Assembly (NCBI GenBank): GCA_026416815.1
Contig: JAOAEJ010000095.1
Location: 62,001-126,000, forward strand
Source of the DNA: Clostridia bacterium
GTDB taxonomy: Bacteria > Bacillota > Clostridia > Acetivibrionales > DSM-2933
DNA length: 64,000 bases
Reading direction: 5' to 3'
The notes beneath the pieces are model-generated. The model made no database searches, was not told the origin of the DNA, and saw nothing but the letters and a program-made list of their open reading frames with translations. The translations under genes and the position numbers were made by a program. Shown here piece after piece: positions 40,410-50,582 of this stretch; position 1 is the first letter of the stretch; each line of letters starts with the position of its first letter.

Positions 40410-40503
40410 CCCGTCTTAACTATATATTATTTTTAACCAAAAATCAACATTTAAATTGGTAACAGTTCACAAATTATACTTTAAAGGATAGCTAAAATAT
40501 CCT

Positions 40504-43500
40504 TTATACGACCTTCACATTATCTTCACCAAGTCTTGATTTCAGCTCTGATACTAGGATATCGTTCAACTTAACCCAGTATTCCCTCTCTGCAACTTTA
40601 GCCTTTTCATCACCCTCATGGTACAGACAAACCGGCACATTGCCTCCAAAAAACTTCAGTAAAGGCTTTAGAGAGTCAACTAACTCTTTACTTAAATTCT
40701 TCTCAATTTTCAGATAAAGCTTTTGAACCTTTTGTTTTGTTAAAGGCCTTATTTCTTCGCATATTATTTTAGGCTGTTCTTCCTCTTTAATACTTATTCT
40801 TCCGCTTATCAACACAATGCCTTCAATACTGATAAACTTATCGTACTTCTCCAATATTTTGGGAAAAACTATAACTTCCATAGTTCCATGCAGATCTTCC
40901 AGAGTTATAAACGCCATTAAATTATTGCTTTTCGTAGTTTTGGTTTTTTTCTCAGTAATTATTCCACCAACAATTACAGACATACCGTCTGAAACATTTT
41001 TAAACTCGCTAATTGCTATTTCATCGTCATTTTCATGCACATTTATATTTAAGTCTGAGCTTAAAAACGTTACCTGATTGTTTATTTCCTCTTCAAACTC
41101 ACTTAAAGGATGGCCCGAAATATAAAGCCCCAGCATTTCTTTTTCCATAGCTAAAAGTGTCTTTTGGGGATACTCGTTGATATTTGGATAATCTTCCTGA
41201 GTAGCCTTTGCAGTCTCTTTATCCTCCAGCATATCAAAAATAGACAGCTGACCTTCCATGTTTCTCTTCCTGTTTTGCTGGATACCTTCCATCATTTTCT
41301 CAAAAACTGCAATGAGCTTTGACCTATATACCCCCAGTGAATCAAATGCTCCACATTTTATCAGACTTTCCACACATCGCTTGTTTACATCCTTACCGTC
41401 AACTCTCTCACAAAATTCCCCAAATCGCTTAAAGGCTTCTCCACTTTCCCTTTCATTTATAATTACCTTTACAGCATTTTCACCTACATTTTTTATGGCA
41501 GCCATGCCAAACCGGATCTTATTATTCACAACTGTAAACTTGATATGGCTCTCGTTTATATCGGGAGGAAGCACTTCTATACCCATGCTTTTACACTCGC
41601 CAACATACTGAGAAACCTTATCACTGCTGCCCATAAAGCTGTTTAATGTAGCAGCCATAAATTCAATTGGGTAGTAGCATTTAAGCCACGCAGTCTGGTA
41701 GGCTACAACAGCGTATGCCGCAGCATGAGACTTATTGAAAGCATAGCTTGCAAAGTCCATCATTTCGTCAAATATTTTATTCGCAGTTTTCTCATCCAGT
41801 CCGGTTCTAACCGCCCCATTTACAATAATATTGCCCTCAGTGTCGGTAATACCGTAAATAAAGTTTTGCCGCTCCTGTTCCATTACACTTATTTTCTTCT
41901 TGGACATTGCTCTTCTGACAAGGTCGGATCTTCCCATAGAATAACCGGCAAGGTCACGTACAATCTGCATTACCTGCTCCTGATATACCATACATCCGTA
42001 AGTAACGTTAAGTATATTTTCGAGCAGCGGATGGTCATAGACAACCTCTGAAGGATTATTCTTATTCTTTATATATCTGGGTATCTGGTCCATAGGCCCC
42101 GGCCGGTAAAGTGAGATTCCAGCGATAATATCCTCTAGAGAAGATGGCTGCAGTTCCTTCATAAACTGAGTCATCCCGCCGCTTTCCAATTGGAATATCC
42201 CCGCTGTCCATCCCTCGCTTATCAGCTTAAAAACCTTTTGGTCATCCATATCTATACTACCGATATCTATTTTTATTCCGTAGTTATTTTCAATCAGTTT
42301 TAGAGCATCTCTGATAACCGTTAGTGTCCTTAAGCCAAGAAAATCCATCTTCAGAAGACCGAGTTCCTCAAGCAAACCCATGGTAAATTGAGTTGTAATA
42401 CTATTTTCATTCATTTGCAGAGGCACATATTCTACAACCGGTGCCTTAGATATTACTACACCGGCAGCATGGGTTGATGCATGTCTCGGCATACCTTCAA
42501 GAAGCCTTGCGGTATCAATCAAAACAGCAATATTCTCGTCATCGGTATAGCGTTTTTTCAGCTCGGGATTTAACTCAAGCGCCTTGTCTATATTCATTCC
42601 AATCTGAAAAGGTATCATTTTTGCTATAATGTCTACTTCATTATATGGAATATCCAGAGCCCGTCCTACATCCCTTATTGCAGCCCTTGCCGCCATTGTT
42701 CCAAAGGTAATAATCTGGGCAACCCTATCTTTACCGTATTTTTTTACTACATAATCTATTACCTCCTGCCTTCTCTCGAAGCAGAAGTCTATATCTATAT
42801 CAGGCATACTGATTCTTTCGGGATTTAAAAACCTTTCAAAGAGAAGGCTGTATTTTAGGGGGTCTATATCCGTTACTCCCAGGCAATATGAGACTAGACT
42901 GCCGGCAGCCGACCCCCTTCCCGGGCCTACCATTATGCCATTATCTTTTGCATATTTTATGAAGTCCCATACTATCAGAAAATAATCTACATACCCCATT
43001 TGCTTTATGACATTAAGCTCATACTCCAGACGTTCTTCCTTCTCACTGCCACACTGAGGTCCATAGCGCTTTTCCAGACCTTCATAGCAAAGACTCCTTA
43101 GGTATTGGAATGGTTCCTGGCTATCAGGCACTGCAAATTCGGGAAGGTGCAGTTTATTGAATTCGAACTCTACATTACACCGTTCCGCTACTTTTATTGT
43201 ATTTTCCAGTGCTTCAGGTATATTCTTAAAAAGACTCCACATTTCATCCGGTGATTTAATATAAACCTCGTCGGTTGAAAAGCGCATTCTGTCTTCATCG
43301 TTAATATTTTTACCGGTTTGAATGCATAATAGTATTTCATGGGCCTTGGCATCTTCCTTCCTTAGATAATGGGCATCATTTGTAGCAATCAACGGAATGC
43401 CTGTTTCCCTGCTAAGCTTTATCAACTGTTGGTTTACTAAGTTTTGTTCATCAATTCCGTTAATCTGCAATTCAAGATAAAAATTGTCGTGCCCGAATAT

Positions 43501-43992
43501 ATTATTAAGCCTTAAGGCAATCTCTCTGGCCCTATCATAATCGTTTCGGAGCAATGCTTTTGGAACATCTCCCGAGAGGCACGCACTTAATGCAATCAAG
43601 CCCTCACTGTTTTTCTCCAGAACTTCAAAGTCCACCCTTGGTTTATAATAAAAGCCCTCTGTAAATCCACTAGAGACTATTTTCATTAGGTTTTTATACC
43701 CTGTAATGTCTTTAGCAAGAAGAACAAGATGCCCATTATCGGAATCTACGCTTGCCTGCTTGTCAAACCTACTTCTACGTGCTGTATAAACCTCGCAGCC
43801 CAAAATAGGTTTTACTCCGTTTTTCACTGCCTCTTTATAAAAATCTATAACTCCATACATGACACCGTGATCGGTAATGGCTATACTGTCCATACCTAAT
43901 TCACAGGTACGCTTTATTAAATCCTTTACCCTGTTTGCTCCGTCCAATAAGCTGTATTCCGTATGGACATGAAGATGTACAAAATTACCCAC
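40504..43992 (-). CDS. dnaE: DNA polymerase III subunit alpha
   Basis: This 1162-residue replicative polymerase has an N-terminal PHP domain (FVHLHVHTEYSLLDGANRV, DHGVMYGV, GCEVYTAR), the polymerase palm with catalytic Asp in PDIDIDFCFERR and VGPGRGSAAGSLVSY, a helix-hairpin-helix region, and an OB-fold (VIVGGIITEKKTKTT). The length is that of DnaE and not PolC; it lacks an inserted exonuclease. It would extend primers in replication together with PolC. The gene has the start ATG after a GGGGATAACGAG stretch. Confidence 0.97.
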   Translation of the reverse strand: MGNFVHLHVHTEYSLLDGANRVKDLIKRTCELGMDSIAITDHGVMYGVIDFYKEAVKNGVKPILGCEVYTARRSRFDKQASVDSDNGHLVLLAKDITGYKNLMKIVSSGFTEGFYYKPRVDFEVLEKNSEGLIALSACLSGDVPKALLRNDYDRAREIALRLNNIFGHDNFYLELQINGIDEQNLVNQQLIKLSRETGIPLIATNDAHYLRKEDAKAHEILLCIQTGKNINDEDRMRFSTDEVYIKSPDEMWSLFKNIPEALENTIKVAERCNVEFEFNKLHLPEFAVPDSQEPFQYLRSLCYEGLEKRYGPQCGSEKEERLEYELNVIKQMGYVDYFLIVWDFIKYAKDNGIMVGPGRGSAAGSLVSYCLGVTDIDPLKYSLLFERFLNPERISMPDIDIDFCFERRQEVIDYVVKKYGKDRVAQIITFGTMAARAAIRDVGRALDIPYNEVDIIAKMIPFQIGMNIDKALELNPELKKRYTDDENIAVLIDTARLLEGMPRHASTHAAGVVISKAPVVEYVPLQMNENSITTQFTMGLLEELGLLKMDFLGLRTLTVIRDALKLIENNYGIKIDIGSIDMDDQKVFKLISEGWTAGIFQLESGGMTQFMKELQPSSLEDIIAGISLYRPGPMDQIPRYIKNKNNPSEVVYDHPLLENILNVTYGCMVYQEQVMQIVRDLAGYSMGRSDLVRRAMSKKKISVMEQERQNFIYGITDTEGNIIVNGAVRTGLDEKTANKIFDEMMDFASYAFNKSHAAAYAVVAYQTAWLKCYYPIEFMAATLNSFMGSSDKVSQYVGECKSMGIEVLPPDINESHIKFTVVNNKIRFGMAAIKNVGENAVKVIINERESGEAFKRFGEFCERVDGKDVNKRCVESLIKCGAFDSLGVYRSKLIAVFEKMMEGIQQNRKRNMEGQLSIFDMLEDKETAKATQEDYPNINEYPQKTLLAMEKEMLGLYISGHPLSEFEEEINNQVTFLSSDLNINVHENDDEIAISEFKNVSDGMSVIVGGIITEKKTKTTKSNNLMAFITLEDLHGTMEVIVFPKILEKYDKFISIEGIVLISGRISIKEEEQPKIICEEIRPLTKQKVQKLYLKIEKNLSKELVDSLKPLLKFFGGNVPVCLYHEGDEKAKVAEREYWVKLNDILVSELKSRLGEDNVKVV

Positions 43993-44055
43993 TCGTTATC
44001 CCCTTTTCTATAGGCAAGTTAGTGTAAACCTAGTTTAACAGTATTATAACATAAT

Positions 44056-44092
44056 AAAAAGAGAATTAAACGTCGTTTAACGCTTAATTCTC
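44056..44092 (-). terminator. Terminator of the HD-GYP gene
   Basis: On the minus strand GAGAATTAA pairs with TTAATTCTC, with CGTTAAACG inside, followed by TTTTTATT. Confidence 0.85.
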
Positions 44093-44108
44093 ACGTTTTG
44101 TTACAGTA

Positions 44109-45173
44109 CTATAACTCACACGAATCTACAATAAATATCCCCATATTCTTTGTCAGGTCAAGCTCATTGTTATCATAAACCTTATCATTGTTTTCATCGT
44201 ATATTATTTTGACAACAGGTCTTGTAGGTACATTTCTATTATTTCTTACAACAAGTGCTTTTTCCCTTGTACTCAATAGCACGCCTGTCCCTACAGGATA
44301 TAAAGCTATGTATTTAGTAAAGCTTTCAATAATTTCAGCATCAAAATGTCGTGTTCCTAAAGATGTGATATATTCGACAGCTTCATGGGGCCTAAGCTTC
44401 TTCCTATATACCCTGTCCGACGTTAGAGCGTCGTATACATCAGCAACCGCTACAATCCTTGCACACTGGTGTATATTCTCTCCCCTGAGCTGCAACGGAT
44501 AACCGCTGCCGTCATATCTTTCATGATGGCCAAAAGCTATAAATGCTGAAATCATACTTACATTCTTATTGTTTTTAAGTATTTCATAACCATATACCGT
44601 ATGCTTTTTTATCTCCTCAAATTCCTCAACAGTCAACTGGGAAGGCTTCTTTAATATACTTTCAGGAATCCTCAGCTTGCCTATGTCATGCAAAATAGCA
44701 CCTGTACCGAGATCCTTAAGCCTTAAGTGATTATACCCCAATCCTATACCGGTAATGAGCGCCAGTATACAAACATTTACCGAATGCTCAAAGGTATAAT
44801 CATCGACCGTCTTCAAATCTGTTAGGTTTAACAATATATCTTCATTGGTAAGTAGTTCATCAATTATCCTATCTATTAGTTCCTTTACCTTTGAAGTATT
44901 TATTGAGTTGGTAAAGGCACAGCTTTCCATCAGCTTTTTAACAACACCCTTTGCCTCTTCCCTTGTTTTATGGCGTACTACGTCACATACCTCAATCCCA
45001 TGGGAAAGCTCATCCTCAATATATACTTCGGTTACACCACTGTGCTTAAGCCTCTCAATATAATCTTTTCTTATTTCCACTCCCGAGGTAAGCAAAACCC
45101 TTCCTTCAAAACTAAAAATATCCCTGGCTAGTTTTGCACCCGGCTCTACATTCTCTAAAAGAACCTTTCGCAT
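44109..45173 (-). CDS. HD-GYP domain protein (putative cyclic-di-GMP phosphodiesterase)
   Basis: This 354-residue protein has an N-terminal region of about 120 residues like the DUF3391-type partner of HD-GYP proteins (MRKVLLENVEPGAKLARDIF) and an HD-GYP domain. The metal motif is HDIGKLRIPE, and GHHERYDGSGYP carries the signature, with the GYP Tyr-Pro present. FDAEIIESF ends the domain. It would hydrolyse cyclic-di-GMP in the cytoplasm. It is a single gene with a terminator, and a type B repeat lies upstream of it. Confidence 0.88.
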   Translation of the reverse strand: MRKVLLENVEPGAKLARDIFSFEGRVLLTSGVEIRKDYIERLKHSGVTEVYIEDELSHGIEVCDVVRHKTREEAKGVVKKLMESCAFTNSINTSKVKELIDRIIDELLTNEDILLNLTDLKTVDDYTFEHSVNVCILALITGIGLGYNHLRLKDLGTGAILHDIGKLRIPESILKKPSQLTVEEFEEIKKHTVYGYEILKNNKNVSMISAFIAFGHHERYDGSGYPLQLRGENIHQCARIVAVADVYDALTSDRVYRKKLRPHEAVEYITSLGTRHFDAEIIESFTKYIALYPVGTGVLLSTREKALVVRNNRNVPTRPVVKIIYDENNDKVYDNNELDLTKNMGIFIVDSCEL

Positions 45174-45253
45174 ATTGAGCCTCCACTGTTATTAGGGTTT
45201 GTAAAAACTGTACGAGCGTAACGTAAAACAGGGTATTTAATCTATCAAGCTAC

Positions 45254-45361
45254 TAGTGATTTTTAGCATTACAAAATTCTATGTATTCAAATGTTAAAAA
45301 TGCACTTCACTGGTTTTTGTGCCTTGTTGCTACAAACTGATTCTGTTACAATGCACTAAAC
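45254..45361. repeat. Type B two-hairpin element, copy 2
   Basis: Reads TAGTGATTTTTAGCATTAC at the left and ends TGCACTAA. It aligns with the elements at 34227 (inverted) and 52330, with both hairpins present but more decayed. Confidence 0.8.
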
Positions 45362-45579
45362 TTAGTATTTTGATATTATTACTACGAATTTTACCATACC
45401 TTTTCTATTTTGAAATAGATAATGTTTTGATATGTAAACAGAATAATTTATTCGACATGTTCTACTAAAATCCTGCATATATTTATATTTTATAAGCCAT
45501 AGTCCTCAATACAGTTCCATAGTCCTATTAAAGTATAGCATTTTACAGGACTTTTGTCCCATATCTCAAAAAATTTTTG
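45362..45579. other. Intergenic DNA with no gene seen
   Basis: AT-rich DNA without an open frame or recognised site, between two repeat elements. Confidence 0.5.
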
Positions 45580-45609
45580 CAAAAAAAATAAAGAGTTTTT
45601 AACTCTTTA
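45580..45609 (-). terminator. Hairpin with long U tract
   Basis: On the minus strand AAAGAGTT pairs with AACTCTTT around AAA and is followed by A and eight T. The nearest upstream minus-strand gene is the hemerythrin gene, whose transcript would pass through the type A element first. Confidence 0.65.
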
Positions 45610-45716
45610 AAAAGTGAAACAAAGATAGATTAGAGATTACTGTTCCATTATCTATATCGTACAAAAAGCTAAACATAATTAACATTTTTCAATATGCAAT
45701 ATATCCCCTATACTAA

Positions 45717-45842
45717 TATATAAATTGCGATAATGATATTACAAGGACGAATTTTATTATTGCAATATAACTTAAGGTAACAAATTGCAAAAAAAATTTA
45801 GGGAGAACTTCGTTGTAGATTCTTTTTTGCAATTTATATAGC
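45717..45842. repeat. Type A two-hairpin element, copy 2 (inverted)
   Basis: The reverse complement matches 35877-35995 at roughly 90% or better by eye, with the same ends (TATAAATTGC / GCAATTTATA) and both hairpins. Confidence 0.85.
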
Positions 45843-45930
45843 ACATTTTATAACCTATTCTAAGCCCTATAATAAAGTGAAATATTATATAAAAGGCAAC
45901 CGTATATGGAGCTATCATTTTTAACTACAA

Positions 45931-46347
45931 TTAGGCTTTAATCCCCTTTAAATACTCACCAAACTTTTTGTCGGTATCAAGTATGTGTTCTTCTACCCAT
46001 CGGGCTATAAATAATACGATTTCAAGGGATTTTCCCCTTTGATTTTCATCCAGCTCCTTCAGGTCTACTTCCGATACCTTTTTTATGAAGCTATTATGCT
46101 CCAGTTTGTGTAGTTTCGCCTCAGCAGCATCATAGTTGTACTTTTCAAACAATTGCTCTTCATACCCAAAGTGATATACGGTATACTCGCTAAGCTCTCC
46201 AAAAATTGCAACTATCTCATCATAATGGTCGCAGTTATCCTTTAGACTGATAATCTCATAAAGTTTTGAAACCAACTCAAAAAGTCTGCTATGCTGCTCA
46301 TCAATCTCCTTGTTAAAACAAGTAAACTCCTCTCTCCACTTAAACAT
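45931..46347 (-). CDS. Bacteriohemerythrin
   Basis: This 138-residue protein is a diiron O2-binding hemerythrin. The ligand pattern is present: FTCFNKEIDEQHSRLFEL, HFGYEEQLFEK, LHKLEHNSF and EEHILDTDKKF, with His and Glu/Asp in the usual places. It may supply or scavenge oxygen in an anaerobe. The start is ATG 46347 after AAAGGAGGCATTAAA; the open frame extends upstream without a site. Confidence 0.93.
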   Translation of the reverse strand: MFKWREEFTCFNKEIDEQHSRLFELVSKLYEIISLKDNCDHYDEIVAIFGELSEYTVYHFGYEEQLFEKYNYDAAEAKLHKLEHNSFIKKVSEVDLKELDENQRGKSLEIVLFIARWVEEHILDTDKKFGEYLKGIKA

Positions 46348-46540
46348 TTTAATGCCTCCTTTTATTTGTAGTACATAAAAAATATATAAATTAAATGAAC
46401 TCAAATCCGGCTTTAGTTGTACTAAGTTCTGATTGCCAAGTTATCACATTTTCCAACATTATTATACATTATATCTATCCAACGGTAAACTGTATAAGTA
46501 TATATAACTTATATATACTCAGATACGTTTATAGAAAAAT

Positions 46541-46572
46541 AAAAAAGCTCGATATAAATCGAGCTTTTTTAT
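46541..46572 (-). terminator. Terminator of rpsU-yqeY
   Basis: AAAAAAGCTCGAT pairs with ATCGAGCTTTTTT around TTAT. The hairpin begins at the yqeY stop codon and is flanked by A and T runs, so it works on both strands. Confidence 0.9.
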
Positions 46573-47012
46573 CCCAATAGCTTTTTAACTATTTGATTTA
46601 TTAGCTTACCGTCAGCTCTGCCTTTTACCTTAGGCATGACTGCTTGCATTACTTTTCCAATTTCTCTGGCAGAATTTGCTCCGGTATCCTGAACAGCTTG
46701 CTTGACAATTATTTCAAGTTCCTCTTCGGTCAGTTGTTGTGGTAAGTACTGCGATAATACATCTATTTCAGCTTTAAGGTTGTCAATAAGATCCTGTCTT
46801 CCGCTTTTTTCATATTCCGGAAGGGTATCAGCCCTTTTTTTAACTTCTTTCGCTATTATTTCAATTATACCATCATCGTCGAGGGTAACTTTATTGTCTT
46901 TTTCTACCTGAAGCACTGCCGATCGTGCCATTTGGATGGTGCTTTTCTTTAAGTTATCCTTATCCTTCATGGCGCCTTTCATATCTTCTAGCAGTTGTTC
47001 TTTAAGGGACAT
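46569..47012 (-). CDS. yqeY: GatB/YqeY domain protein
   Basis: This 147-residue protein fits YqeY: MSLKEQLLEDMKGAMKDKD, KKRADTLPEYEKSGRQDLID, AEIDVLSQYLPQQLTEEEL and the closing VMPKVKGRADGKLINQIVKK. It is related to the tRNA-binding tail of GatB. The exact role is unknown, perhaps in transamidation or tRNA handling. It follows rpsU on the same strand, a standard Firmicutes pair. Confidence 0.95.
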   Translation of the reverse strand: MSLKEQLLEDMKGAMKDKDNLKKSTIQMARSAVLQVEKDNKVTLDDDGIIEIIAKEVKKRADTLPEYEKSGRQDLIDNLKAEIDVLSQYLPQQLTEEELEIIVKQAVQDTGANSAREIGKVMQAVMPKVKGRADGKLINQIVKKLLG

Positions 47013-47075
47013 ATTCCTGCCCTCCCTTATTCAGTCTAACCTGCAAAATACATCGGCTTAGAAAATCTAATAAAC

Positions 47076-47252
47076 TTATTTAAATTTTCTTTTTCTAGCA
47101 GCCTCAGATTTCTTTTTTCTCTTAACACTTGGCTTTTCATAATGCTCCCTTTTTCTTACTTCAGCTAAAACGCCAGATTTAGCGCATTGCCTCTTAAACC
47201 TTTTGAGAGCACTATCAAGAGATTCATTCTCTTTCACCCTAATTTCAGACAT
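47076..47252 (-). CDS. rpsU: 30S ribosomal protein S21
   Basis: This 58-residue protein is S21: SEIRVKENESLDSALKRFKR then QCAKSGVLAEVRKREHYEKP and a very basic tail KRKKKSEAARKRKFK. The ATG at 47252 follows GGAGGGAAGTAC; nine upstream codons in frame are not needed. It is part of the 30S platform and lies before yqeY. Confidence 0.97.
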   Translation of the reverse strand: MSEIRVKENESLDSALKRFKRQCAKSGVLAEVRKREHYEKPSVKRKKKSEAARKRKFK

Positions 47253-47449
47253 GTACTTCCCTCCCTCCGATGGTAACAATTGTGCCGGGAATAAGCTATA
47301 TTTCTTGTTTTGAATATTTTGGGAACCAAGCTAAATACAGCACACACTATATTATATATTAAATTTTAAAATTGTGTCAATACAAAATTGCTTATAAGCA
47401 ACTTTTCTTTCAAATTTTAAGGTAATTTTAGCTTGGTTTATATTAAATA

Positions 47450-47794
47450 TTACAGTATTCTGGGACTTAATTTTCTCCCGCCTACCAAATGATAGTGCAA
47501 ATGGAATACTGTTTGTCCCGCGTCTTCTCCGCAATTGGTAATAAGCCTGTAGCCACTTTCAGCTACACCAAGTTTCTCAGCCACCTTATTTGCAGCATTG
47601 TGTATATCCTTTAACAAGTCAGCATTATCCCCGTTAATTTCCTTAATATTTTTTATATGTACCTTAGGCACAATAAGGACATGTACAGGTGCCGCAGGTT
47701 CAATATCTCTGAAAGCGATTACCTTGTCATCTTCATACTCAACGGTAGAAGGTATCTCTTTTTTTGCTATTTTGCAAAATATACAGTTATCCAT
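47450..47794 (-). CDS. HIT family nucleotide hydrolase (HinT-like)
   Basis: This 114-residue protein has the histidine triad in QTVFHLHYHLVGG, plus CIFCKIAKKEIPS at the N-terminus and HVLIVPKVHIKNI. HinT-type enzymes hydrolyse adenosine phosphoramidates or similar. AAAAAGGAGGTTTATT before ATG 47794 fixes the start; the frame extends 15 codons upstream. Confidence 0.94.
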   Translation of the reverse strand: MDNCIFCKIAKKEIPSTVEYEDDKVIAFRDIEPAAPVHVLIVPKVHIKNIKEINGDNADLLKDIHNAANKVAEKLGVAESGYRLITNCGEDAGQTVFHLHYHLVGGRKLSPRIL

Positions 47795-47837
47795 AATAAA
47801 CCTCCTTTTTATAAAACCCTCTATACTTAAAAATCTC

Positions 47838-47879
47838 ATTAGGGGCGACTAAGGCAAAAGTACCACTTCGCCCCTAATG
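47838..47879 (-). terminator. Hairpin after alaS
   Basis: On the minus strand TTAGGGGCGA pairs with TCGCCCCTAA around a loop of about 19 bases; GAGATTTTT follows a few bases on. It separates alaS from the HIT gene. Confidence 0.65.
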
Positions 47880-47883
47880 TTAA

Positions 47884-50523
47884 TTATTTTACCTGTTCTT
47901 CAACTACTTTTATTGCATACTGAAGAGCCTCATTAATTTTTGAAGCATCCTTGCCTCCTGCTTGTGCCATATCTGGGCGTCCTCCGCCTCCACCTCCGGC
48001 AATTTTAGCAACTTCTCTTATTATATTGCCTGAGTGTATACCCTTCTGGAGTACATCCTTTGTAGCTGTAACTATAAAGTTAACCTTATCTCCGTATCCA
48101 GTCGCAAGTACAACAACACCGGAGCCCAATTTGTTTTTGAGCACATCCCCAGTATTCCTGAGTCCATCCATATCAAGCTGATCAAAGCGTGCAATAACCA
48201 CTTTCACACCTTTAACCTCAACCGCTCCAGCCAATACACTGTCTACTTCTCCACTCACCAGCTTGTTTCTAAGCTGTTCTATTTCTTTTTCAGCATTTTT
48301 AATTTCTGCTGTTAGTGTTTCAATTCTTCTCAGTGCATCTTGAGGGTTGGTTTTCAATGCAGCAGCAACATCTGAAAGCAGCTTTTCTTTTTCATTGAAA
48401 TACTCTATTGCCGTTTGTCCTGTCAGTGCTTCAATTCTTCTTACCCCGGCAGCAACACCACTTTCACCGAGAATTTTTATTAAACCGGCCTGGGAAGTTG
48501 ACCCTAGGTGAGTTCCTCCGCATAGTTCCATACTGTAGTCACCTATTTTTACCACCCTTACAGTGTCGCCATATTTTTCTCCGAATAGAGCGGTAGCTCC
48601 CTGCTTTTTCGCTTCGTCAATAGACATCTCTTGTACAGTTACGCCCATATCTTCAAGTATTTTTTCATTTATTTCCTTCTCGATTTTCCTCAATTCTTCG
48701 TGAGTCACCGCCGAGAAATGGGTAAAGTCAAATCTTAACCTATCCGCATTTACTAATGATCCTGCCTGAGAAACATGCTCACCTACAACATTCTTTAAAG
48801 CCTTTTGCAGAAGGTGCGTAGAAGTATGATTTCTCGCAATAGCCGTCCTTCTCTTAGCATCAATTATAGCTTTCACGGTTATGCCGTTTTCAATTATACC
48901 CTTTTCTACTACACCAATATGCAGGTATTTGCCATCTCCGGTTTTTTTACAGTCATTTATCCTTATTGTTCCTTCATTTGCTCTTATGAAGCCTGTATCA
49001 CCACTCTGACCACCACTCTCACCGTAGAATGATGTCTTATCGAGTATAACTGTCACCTGATCGCCTTCCTGAGCATTTTCTACTACTTCGTTGTCCTTTA
49101 TTATAAACAATACTTTGGATTCACATTCGTTGTTATTATACCCAACAAATTCTGTCTTAATATTTTTATCCAACTTTGTATAGATATTTTCGTCCCAACC
49201 TAAACTCTCTTTATTTTCAAGGGCCTTACGGGCTTTCTCCTTCTGATCCTGCATTAATTCTTTAAAACCTTCCTCATCGACTCCAAGGCCATTTTCTTCA
49301 GCTATTTCCCTTGTAAGGTCAAGTGGGAATCCGTAGGTGTCATGAAGCTTAAATACCATGTCACCGGGAAGTACTTCTGTGCCTTTAGCCTTTATTTCTG
49401 CTATAAATTCATTTAATATACTTAATCCCTGGTCAATTGTCTTTTGGAATCTTTCTTCCTCTATTTTGATAACCTTTTGAATGTATTCCGCTTTTTCCGC
49501 CAATTCCGGGTATGCCTGCTTGGATTCATTTATAACTACCCCAGCTACATCATAAAGGAACTGTTTGTCAATACCCAGCAGCTTACCGTGTCTCGCAGCT
49601 CTTCTAAGCAGTCTTCTCAATACATAGCCTCTTCCCTCATTTTGAGGTATTACGCCATCGGATACCAGCATTGTGGTACTCCTGATATGGTCAGTTATAA
49701 CCCTTATTGAAACGTCGGTTTTTTCGGATTTTCCATATTCCACGCCTGCTATTTTACATATATAACTCAATATATTTTTTACTGTATCAACCTCAAACAG
49801 GTTATTTACTCCTTGCATAATGCATGCAAGTCTTTCAAGCCCCATACCTGTATCTATGTTTGGCTTTGCCAGTCGGGTATAGTTACCTTCTTCGTCCCTA
49901 TTAAACTGAGTAAATACCAAATTCCAGAATTCTACGTATCTGTCGCAATCACAACCAACTACGCAATCGGGTTTTCCACAACCTTTTTCTACACCCCTGT
50001 CAAAATAAATCTCAGAGCATGGTCCACAAGGGCCTGTACCAATTTCCCAGAAATTATCCTTTTTACCCATTCTTACAATCCTGTCAGCAGGTACACCAAC
50101 TTCTTTGGTCCATATTTCAAAAGCTTCATCATCCTCCAGATATATGGAAACCCAGAGTCTTTCCACAGGCATTTTCATGTCTTGGGTAACAAACTCCCAT
50201 GCCCATGCAGCCGCTTCTTTTTTAAAGTAATCTCCAAAGGAAAAGTTGCCAAGCATTTCAAAAAAAGTTCCGTGCCTTGCAGTCTTACCTACATTTTCAA
50301 TATCCGGAGTCCTTATACATTTTTGGGACGTAGTTATTCTCTTCCTTGGTGGCTCTTCCTGTCCTGTAAAGTAAGGTTTTAGCGGAGCCATACCCGAGTT
50401 TATAAGAAGCAAACTTGCGTCATTTTGAGGTACAAGGGGAAAACTCGGAAGGCGCAGGTGACCTTTACTTTCGAAAAAGCTCAGGTATCTTTCTCTCAAT
50501 TCGTTCAAACCTAATTTCTGCAT
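47884..50523 (-). CDS. alaS: Alanyl-tRNA synthetase
   Basis: This 879-residue class II synthetase charges tRNA-Ala. The catalytic domain shows TSQKCIRTPDIENVG, HGTFFEMLGNFSFGDYFK and NIDTGMGLERL; the editing domain has HTSTHLLQKAL (HxxxH) and CGGTHLGSTSQ; the C-Ala/DHHA1 region ends GGGGGGRPDMAQAGG. The length is normal. Its ATG is preceded by GAAAGGGAGAAAGAT. A T-box leader lies upstream, so expression should rise when tRNA-Ala is uncharged. Confidence 0.98.
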   Translation of the reverse strand: MQKLGLNELRERYLSFFESKGHLRLPSFPLVPQNDASLLLINSGMAPLKPYFTGQEEPPRKRITTSQKCIRTPDIENVGKTARHGTFFEMLGNFSFGDYFKKEAAAWAWEFVTQDMKMPVERLWVSIYLEDDEAFEIWTKEVGVPADRIVRMGKKDNFWEIGTGPCGPCSEIYFDRGVEKGCGKPDCVVGCDCDRYVEFWNLVFTQFNRDEEGNYTRLAKPNIDTGMGLERLACIMQGVNNLFEVDTVKNILSYICKIAGVEYGKSEKTDVSIRVITDHIRSTTMLVSDGVIPQNEGRGYVLRRLLRRAARHGKLLGIDKQFLYDVAGVVINESKQAYPELAEKAEYIQKVIKIEEERFQKTIDQGLSILNEFIAEIKAKGTEVLPGDMVFKLHDTYGFPLDLTREIAEENGLGVDEEGFKELMQDQKEKARKALENKESLGWDENIYTKLDKNIKTEFVGYNNNECESKVLFIIKDNEVVENAQEGDQVTVILDKTSFYGESGGQSGDTGFIRANEGTIRINDCKKTGDGKYLHIGVVEKGIIENGITVKAIIDAKRRTAIARNHTSTHLLQKALKNVVGEHVSQAGSLVNADRLRFDFTHFSAVTHEELRKIEKEINEKILEDMGVTVQEMSIDEAKKQGATALFGEKYGDTVRVVKIGDYSMELCGGTHLGSTSQAGLIKILGESGVAAGVRRIEALTGQTAIEYFNEKEKLLSDVAAALKTNPQDALRRIETLTAEIKNAEKEIEQLRNKLVSGEVDSVLAGAVEVKGVKVVIARFDQLDMDGLRNTGDVLKNKLGSGVVVLATGYGDKVNFIVTATKDVLQKGIHSGNIIREVAKIAGGGGGGRPDMAQAGGKDASKINEALQYAIKVVEEQVK

Positions 50524-50582
50524 ATCTTTCTCCCTTTCATATATATATATTTAGCATAGTTAAATTTTTCTTCAAACAAATA

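Noticed and set aside
35877..45842. Hairpin repeats considered as a CRISPR array
   Set aside because: Only single dispersed copies with internal hairpins; no regular spacing, spacers or cas genes.
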